A stretch of DNA of 11,139 nt. Origin: Methanosaeta sp. UBA80. Its GTDB lineage: Archaea > Halobacteriota > Methanosarcinia > Methanotrichales > Methanotrichaceae. The notes under the pieces are model-generated. The model was given only the letters and a program-made list of their open reading frames with translations, made no database searches and was not told where the DNA came from. Where the stretch lies: positions 2,354-13,492 of the forward strand of contig DAWB01000030.1 of assembly GCA_002505805.1 (NCBI GenBank), written 5' to 3'. Made by a program: the position numbers and the translations under genes. Positions 6,901 through 11,139 of this stretch are shown here, piece by piece (the stretch's first letter is position 1; each line of letters starts with the position of its first letter).

Positions 6901-9900
6901 CTTGGCTCCTCCGATCTCGCCAGCAGTTCCCCAAAGTCGTAATTGACGCTGGTCACGCCGAAATCCGGTTCCCGCCGGAAGGGCTTACGCAGATAATGCA
7001 CGCTATGCCCACCGATTTCAAGAAACTGCACAATAGCCAGGATAAAGTCTTCGGGCTTGTTGAGTGATGTTAATATCTCATTCTTGGTGACCGTCACTGT
7101 TTGTGCTCCCTCCACCCTTCCCTTAACCTCAATAAAGCGCAAGCCCCCTTCCGTGGTATCACGGCTCTCTATGTCATATCCCAGCTTGCACTCTTCTAGG
7201 TCCACAGGTTCAAATCCCAATTGTCGTTCCACATCCATCACAATGGCTCGCGCCCGTGCGCCAGCCGCCTGCGTATCCTTTGCCTTTTCCGCTCCTTCCA
7301 TAGTCCGCCCGGTAATCTTGGCCAGCAGCCCAACAGGAACTACAATCAATCCGCCCATAACGATCGGCGGGAGCGGGGAGATCCTAGACTCCAGGTCTAG
7401 CTGCTCTATACGCCTCTGCAACCTTGTTGCAAGGTCATCTGCTCGGCGGCGAGCCTCCTGAGAGTTCAGCCGAGCGTTTGCCTTGCCCGCTTGCTCCTGC
7501 AGCTTCAGCTCCTCCGCCCGCCGGTCCCAATGGGCTATCTCTTTCGTCAGCCTGTCCTTCACAGCCAAGCGGGCCTTCTCGATCCATTCCAGCCTCCTCT
7601 TTCGGACCTCTTCCAGGTGATCCGGCACTACCCGCCTCACCGCATATCCCAGAGCCTGCCCCTCCATCTTCTGGTCGATCCAGGTGCACTCCGGACGGGC
7701 CAGTATGGTTGCGCTATCCGGCTCATCGGGTGCAAGCGGCCGGTAGTCCAGGTAAGGAGCGTACTGCAGGTGCCAGGCCTTTCCTTGAGAATCCATCTCC
7801 ACATAAAGCATCCTGCGGGAGATCACACGCCGCTCACCGCTAGCCGTTTTGCTCATGTCAGCTATGGCATGCTCCAGATAGAAAATCACCTTTGGCTGAT
7901 CTCCTGTGTCGCTTTCATTCACCAGAATTGCACCTCTTCGCAGGAGTTCTTTGTGCCGGTCCAAAGTAAGATCGATAACCGCATCAAGAAGCGGATGGCC
8001 AGGACAGAGAAATGCCGCAGGAGTAAGTCCTGGCCTGGCAATGTGCGACTTCTCGAAGGTGATGCGTTCGTAGCGCTCTACAACCTGCTCTCCCATGCCC
8101 CTCAGCCGGCTTTGCTCTCTAACTTTTGCCGGAACATGAGTCACCTCGAAGCGGCGCAGCTCTCGCGTCCGGATACTGCCGCCCAGCCTTTGGAAAGCTT
8201 CCCGGAAGAACGATTCAATGTAGTGCGGCTGAAGCCTCCGTGCCTGTGCACGCTCCATGTCCTCACGGATGCGCCGTAGCCTTGTAGAATCGATACAATC
8301 GTGTACAAGAGCGTGCTCCTCCAGCAATTCCTGCAGTTTTTTCGGATCGAAGGCACTGTCTATCGCTTGGTTCAGTCGCGCCTCCACCTCGGGGCGTTCA
8401 CCATAGCGGATAGCTTCGATCAGAAGATCCCTGAGTGGCCTGCCCTCGAATTGCAGCTTTCCCAGAACGTCGAAGACCTCTCCCTTCAGGCTCTGGCGAG
8501 CGATCTCCAACTTATCAAGGAGCCTGAGGTACACATCGCCTTCCCTCGTCTTCTCTGCCACCAGATTCCAGAGATAGCACACTTCAGTCTGGCCGATTCG
8601 GTGTATCCGGCCGAAGCGCTGCTCAATGCGGTTGGGGTTCCAGGGCAGATCATAGTTCACCATGAGATGAGCCCTCTGCAAGTTAATTCCTTCACCAGCC
8701 GCATCTGTGGCCACCAGCACCTGAACCTGGGGGTCGTTCAGGAAGGTCTCCTGAGCCCTACGTCTCTCTTCCCGGCCCATCCCACCGTGAATGATGACAA
8801 TTGATTTAGGCCTGCCCATCATTGTGCTGATCCTTTCCGCCAGATAGTTCAGAGTATCTCGATGCTCAGTGAATACCACCAGCTTTTCCTTTGTACGGGC
8901 CTCGTCTGTAGAAAATGCTTTGAAGGCAGATTCGGCTACACACACAGCTTGTTCACACTCTCTCACCCCGCCAATAAAGATCTCCTGCAGCAAATTGGCG
9001 AGCTCACACCACTTGCGGTCCTCCCCTTTTTGTCGCACCTTTTGGGCCAAATTTTCCAGTCTAACTAGCGTAAGGATCTCTTCCTGAAGCTCCTCAATCG
9101 TTCGTGCTGCCGTGGCCTGATCAAGAATCTCCTCCTCTACAATCCCCACCTCATGGTCAGGAGCTTCCTCAAGATCCTCCCAGTCATCAATCCCAAAAGC
9201 CGGAGCTGTTGCCGCTTGGACTCCAACAACTGCCCCACGTCGCAGCAGATCCAACTCCTTCATACGGTTCTCTAGACGCTCCTTTCTTCGGCGCAAGGAT
9301 TGACATATGGCTTCTGGGGAGGAGGCTAGACGGCGTTGCAGGGTGGTGAGGGCAAATCCCACTGTCCCAGCTCTCTTCTCGTCCTGTAGCTTATCTGCTC
9401 GGTTGAACTCTTCTCGAACGTAATCGGTCACTGCACTATAGAGCCGGTCCTCATCATAGGAAAGTCGATATGGCACTGTAGAAGCAATGCGTTCCGGAAA
9501 TAGCTTTTCGCCATCAAACGTTATCATCTTCTCTTTGACAGTCCTGCGCATGATGTCTGAGATATCCACTGCATGCACACCATCACGGAATCGGCCCTCG
9601 AATCTATCCGCATCAAGCAAGGCCATGAAGAGCTGGAAGTCCTCTTCTTTGCCATTATGTGGGGTGGCTGTGAGCAGGAGGAAGTGCCTGGTCAGGCTTG
9701 ATAAAAGCTGGCCGATGCGATAGCGCATGGTATATTTGATCTCACCCCCGAAGAAGGTGGCCGACATTTTATGGGCCTCATCAACGATTATCATATCCCA
9801 TCTGCACTCGGGGGCAGCCAGCTTTGCTTGTACTGCCTCATCCCGTGCACACTTGTCAAGCCGGGCTATGGCCAGAGGATTCTCCATAAACCAGTTGCCT

Positions 9901-10475
9901 GTCCGCGCCGCCTCCATCTTATCGTTGGTCATAATTTCAAAAGGCAGATGGAATCGTTGATACAGCTCATCCTGCCACTGCTCTGCCAAATTACCAGGGC
10001 AGACCACCAGGCAGCGCTGCAGGTCTCCCCGGAGAATTAGCTCCTTAATCAGTAGGCCAGCCATAATGGTCTTGCCCGCTCCCGGATCATCCGCTAAAAG
10101 GAACCGGAGCGGCTGACGCGGCAGCATGGCTTCATACACGGCAGTGATCTGATGTGGTAGTGGTTCGACAAGTGAGGTGTGCACGGCCATAAGCGGGTCA
10201 AATAAGTGAGCCAAGCGAATGCGATGGGCCTCCGATACCAACCGGAAAAGGCTGCCATCGGCGTCGAAGTTCCATGGGCGACCTTTTTCTACAATCTCTA
10301 GTCGCGGCTCGTCGTCACGATAGAGGAGTACGTTATCCACTTTGCCAGAAGGATCCTTATATGTTAGCTCCAGGGCATCGGATCCATACCATTGAACGTT
10401 GACGATCGTAACTGCGGTATCAGGCAGAATACCGCGAACCGCAGCAGGTGGTTGGAGATCGTCAAGCTTTGTCAT
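6897..10475 (-). CDS. SNF2/RapA-like DEAH helicase with C-terminal DUF3883 domain
   Basis: This 1192-residue superfamily 2 ATPase has all the main motifs: a Q-like PLPHQ at 105-109, Walker A DDPGAGKT at 129-136, DEAH at 232-235, TAT at 269-271, motif V VLVATDAAGEGINLQ near 586-600, and motif VI EQRFGRIHRIGQ at 618-629. A long helical, charged stretch at 955-1030 suggests a coiled coil. The last 110 residues match DUF3883: GYDIES at 1099-1104, followed by FIEVKGR with E1116 and K1118. The D...ExK spacing resembles the PD-(D/E)XK nuclease core. SNF2/RapA proteins translocate on double-stranded DNA rather than separating strands. The start is fixed by AGAGGT 5 bases upstream and an ATGA overlap with the leader ORF. 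As the first large gene of a helicase-methylase-ATPase operon it probably acts as the DNA motor, possibly also the nuclease, of an anti-phage system. Confidence 0.93.
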   Translation of the reverse strand: MTKLDDLQPPAAVRGILPDTAVTIVNVQWYGSDALELTYKDPSGKVDNVLLYRDDEPRLEIVEKGRPWNFDADGSLFRLVSEAHRIRLAHLFDPLMAVHTSLVEPLPHQITAVYEAMLPRQPLRFLLADDPGAGKTIMAGLLIKELILRGDLQRCLVVCPGNLAEQWQDELYQRFHLPFEIMTNDKMEAARTGNWFMENPLAIARLDKCARDEAVQAKLAAPECRWDMIIVDEAHKMSATFFGGEIKYTMRYRIGQLLSSLTRHFLLLTATPHNGKEEDFQLFMALLDADRFEGRFRDGVHAVDISDIMRRTVKEKMITFDGEKLFPERIASTVPYRLSYDEDRLYSAVTDYVREEFNRADKLQDEKRAGTVGFALTTLQRRLASSPEAICQSLRRRKERLENRMKELDLLRRGAVVGVQAATAPAFGIDDWEDLEEAPDHEVGIVEEEILDQATAARTIEELQEEILTLVRLENLAQKVRQKGEDRKWCELANLLQEIFIGGVRECEQAVCVAESAFKAFSTDEARTKEKLVVFTEHRDTLNYLAERISTMMGRPKSIVIIHGGMGREERRRAQETFLNDPQVQVLVATDAAGEGINLQRAHLMVNYDLPWNPNRIEQRFGRIHRIGQTEVCYLWNLVAEKTREGDVYLRLLDKLEIARQSLKGEVFDVLGKLQFEGRPLRDLLIEAIRYGERPEVEARLNQAIDSAFDPKKLQELLEEHALVHDCIDSTRLRRIREDMERAQARRLQPHYIESFFREAFQRLGGSIRTRELRRFEVTHVPAKVREQSRLRGMGEQVVERYERITFEKSHIARPGLTPAAFLCPGHPLLDAVIDLTLDRHKELLRRGAILVNESDTGDQPKVIFYLEHAIADMSKTASGERRVISRRMLYVEMDSQGKAWHLQYAPYLDYRPLAPDEPDSATILARPECTWIDQKMEGQALGYAVRRVVPDHLEEVRKRRLEWIEKARLAVKDRLTKEIAHWDRRAEELKLQEQAGKANARLNSQEARRRADDLATRLQRRIEQLDLESRISPLPPIVMGGLIVVPVGLLAKITGRTMEGAEKAKDTQAAGARARAIVMDVERQLGFEPVDLEECKLGYDIESRDTTEGGLRFIEVKGRVEGAQTVTVTKNEILTSLNKPEDFILAIVQFLEIGGHSVHYLRKPFRREPDFGVTSVNYDFGELLARSEEPR
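6906..6912 (-). promoter_or_regulatory. ribosome-binding site of the methylase gene
   Basis: GGAGGAG on the minus strand, 5 bases before the methylase ATG at 6900. It lies within the last codons of the helicase gene. It is a strong site and fixes the start at the ATGA overlap. Confidence 0.65.
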
Positions 10476-10651
10476 TGCATACCTCTGTTATTATTTTTTG
10501 GCATTGAAGCGATAAGGCCTTGGACGATGTGCTTGTACTCCGCGGCATCCATGTTGTTGCGGAGCTTATCGGCGGCTGCCCAATGGGTGGCCTCAAAGCC
10601 CAAGTTAGCCCCATTGCTCTTTGAATTATTTTTGCTCTTGCCTCTCGCCAT
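10472..10651 (-). CDS. 59-residue leader ORF: truncated HsdM N-terminal segment
   Basis: This complete short frame starts at the ATG 10651-10649 with AAGGTG 7 bases upstream. It ends at a TGA overlapping the helicase ATG as ATGA. After a lysine- and asparagine-rich start, residues 15-47 (including GANLGFEA, HWAAADKLRNNMDAAEYKH and GLI) closely match the beginning of many type I restriction methylases, HsdM. In those proteins GLI is followed by a segment like FLKYISDAFEE. Here the frame changes to ASMPKNNNRGMQ and stops, so only about 47 of roughly 500 residues remain and no catalytic motif is present. It cannot methylate. It may be the 5' end of an old hsdM whose promoter and ribosome-binding site now drive the operon, a translational leader, or a small helical partner. 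The similarity is recalled, not searched, but is striking. Confidence 0.72.
   Translation of the reverse strand: MARGKSKNNSKSNGANLGFEATHWAAADKLRNNMDAAEYKHIVQGLIASMPKNNNRGMQ
10481..10486 (-). promoter_or_regulatory. ribosome-binding site of the helicase gene
   Basis: AGAGGT on the minus strand, 5 bases before the helicase ATG at 10475. It lies inside the last codons of the leader ORF and supports the 10475 start over the upstream ATG at 10480, which is in the leader's frame. Coupled re-initiation at the ATGA overlap is likely. Confidence 0.55.
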
Positions 10652-10658
10652 GTCCCTA

Positions 10659-10664
10659 CACCTT
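10659..10664 (-). promoter_or_regulatory. ribosome-binding site of the HsdM-like leader
   Basis: AAGGTG on the minus strand, 7 bases before the leader ATG. It supports translation of the 59-residue frame, which would otherwise be easy to dismiss as too short. Confidence 0.5.
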
Positions 10665-10697
10665 ATTGCGGATTATGCAGGTCCATGAGATCTATGC

Positions 10698-10711
10698 CTA
10701 AATAGTTTATT
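10698..10711 (-). promoter_or_regulatory. weak candidate promoter element for the operon
   Basis: The minus strand reads AATAAACTATTTAG, an A/T-rich block about 50 bases before the leader ATG. An archaeal TATA box here would place transcription start near 10675 and give a short leader of about 25 bases. A/T-rich blocks are common in this gap, so this is only a positional candidate. Confidence 0.25.
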
Positions 10712-10853
10712 GGAGGTGCGGGATAAAGGCAACTAGCATTTATTGGCATAAAGGAAGAATGTTTATTACAGTTAATGATGTACACATGGAATGATATGCC
10801 ATGATGATTAAAAGATGCTTGGAGATATGTAGTTTATAATGCAGGGGAAAATA

Positions 10854-11139
10854 ATGAAAATATATATTTATGAATCGGGCCATATCGATCTGGAGGCGCC
10901 AATAAATATGACCCAAGCCCAATTTGATATCTTTGCTCAATTTTTAGAGGATAATTTTCATGTAGACTATGTTGATAAGGTAGAAGCAACTAAAAAAGCA
11001 GGAACATGGGAAGGGGACCATAAAGATTGGACCTTAGAAGATTATTTAGCATTATTGGAGCCAATAGACAATCTTAGTTTAGCTGCCAAGATGGACAGGA
11101 CTGAGATGGGGATAAGAATGAAACCGTCATGCCTGGCCA
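10854..11139 (+). CDS. hypothetical protein, N-terminal part (partial, runs off the window)
   Basis: A frame opens at the ATG 10854-10856, with AGGGG about 7 bases upstream, and stays open for 95 codons to the end of the window. The product starts MKIYIYESGHIDLEAPI. It is acidic and rich in aromatic residues, with no transmembrane segment, signal peptide or motif that I recognise. A helix such as TQAQFDIFAQFLEDNF near residues 20-35 and a segment with WTLEDYLALLEPIDNL near 60-75 suggest a small cytoplasmic alpha/beta or helical protein. An in-frame ATG at residue 19 is a possible alternative start but has no better ribosome-binding site. Codon use is A+T-rich, like the left-hand helicase gene and unlike the operon. 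It is transcribed away from the operon, so a defence or regulatory role is only a guess from position. Confidence 0.6.
   Translation, partial: MKIYIYESGHIDLEAPINMTQAQFDIFAQFLEDNFHVDYVDKVEATKKAGTWEGDHKDWTLEDYLALLEPIDNLSLAAKMDRTEMGIRMKPSCLA

Larger units (their letters stand above)
10652..10853. other. divergent intergenic region
   Basis: This A+T-rich region of about 200 bases lies between divergent genes and must hold the operon promoter and probably that of the rightward gene. It contains CATGG and CCATG arms 9 bases apart (10785-10803) and a TGGCATA/TATGCCA pair (10744-10750 and 10795-10801). Both are short enough to arise by chance. TTTATAAT at 10833-10840 is TATA-like but too close to the ATG at 10854 to serve it in the usual archaeal geometry. 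Confidence 0.35.

Noticed and set aside
7315..7372. Hydrophobic stretch in the helicase (residues 1036-1053) as a membrane segment
   Set aside because: It is short, broken by prolines and glycines, and sits between a coiled coil and a cytoplasmic DUF3883 domain; a buried strand is more likely.
7491..8279. Long plus-strand open frame (262 codons) opposite the helicase gene
   Set aside because: It lies wholly antisense to a gene with complete helicase motifs, and its product is low-complexity (Leu, Pro, Ser, His) with no motif. Such frames are usual opposite G+C-rich genes.
10744..10803. Short inverted repeats in the divergent region as operators
   Set aside because: The arms are only 5 to 7 bases, with imperfect extension, in A+T-rich DNA. 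Nothing distinguishes them from chance without comparative data.
10740..10940. Minus-strand open frame of 66 codons across the right intergenic region
   Set aside because: It overlaps the promoter region and the start of the better-supported plus-strand gene, and its product is a composition-driven string from A+T-rich DNA.
1..11139. CRISPR arrays, tRNA or rRNA genes, insertion sequences
   Set aside because: I saw no regularly spaced repeats, cloverleaf-like runs, ribosomal sequence or transposase in any frame; almost all of the window is covered by the genes listed.

Overview
The window carries a complete three-gene defence-type operon on the minus strand, about 10.0 kb long (10651 down to 625), between two cut-off genes on the plus strand. 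In transcription order the operon is: a 59-residue leader ORF matching the start of a type I methylase HsdM; an SNF2/RapA-like helicase with a C-terminal DUF3883 domain; a DUF1156 DNA methyltransferase of the COG1743 type; and a DUF499 (COG1483-type) AAA-like ATPase with an N-terminal Swt1-type HEPN domain. The helicase-methylase-ATPase set is the one I recall being called Hma, a predicted anti-phage system. The core is therefore a recognised gene set of poorly known mechanism, not a wholly new one. The HsdM-like leader in front of it is the unexpected part.

Layout. 1-446: 3' end of a UvrD/Rep-like superfamily 1 helicase gene (plus strand, starts outside the window). 447-624: short convergent gap with a possible minus-strand gene remnant. 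625-3999: HEPN-DUF499 ATPase. 4003-6900: DUF1156 methyltransferase. 6897-10475: helicase-DUF3883. 10472-10651: HsdM-like leader ORF. 10652-10853: divergent intergenic region holding the presumed promoters. 10854-11139: 5' part of an unrecognised plus-strand gene that runs off the end.

The operon is very compact. The leader and helicase overlap by ATGA, as do the helicase and methylase. The methylase stop lies 3 bases before the ATPase start, and the ATPase ribosome-binding site sits inside the last methylase codons. The gene products are probably made together and may form one complex. A plausible model is that the methylase marks self DNA, the helicase translocates on and may cut unmarked DNA through DUF3883, and the ATPase with its HEPN domain senses or drives a response. 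This model is inference.

Organism. The operon is G+C-rich by eye (in the fifties percent), while both flanks are clearly A+T-rich. That contrast suggests a mosaic accessory island. COG1743/COG1483 proteins are common in methanogenic archaea and anaerobic bacteria. A Methanothrix/Methanosarcinales-type archaeon would fit, but no ribosomal RNA, tRNA or housekeeping gene is present to fix the taxon. I saw no CRISPR array, tRNA, transposase or integrase in the window.
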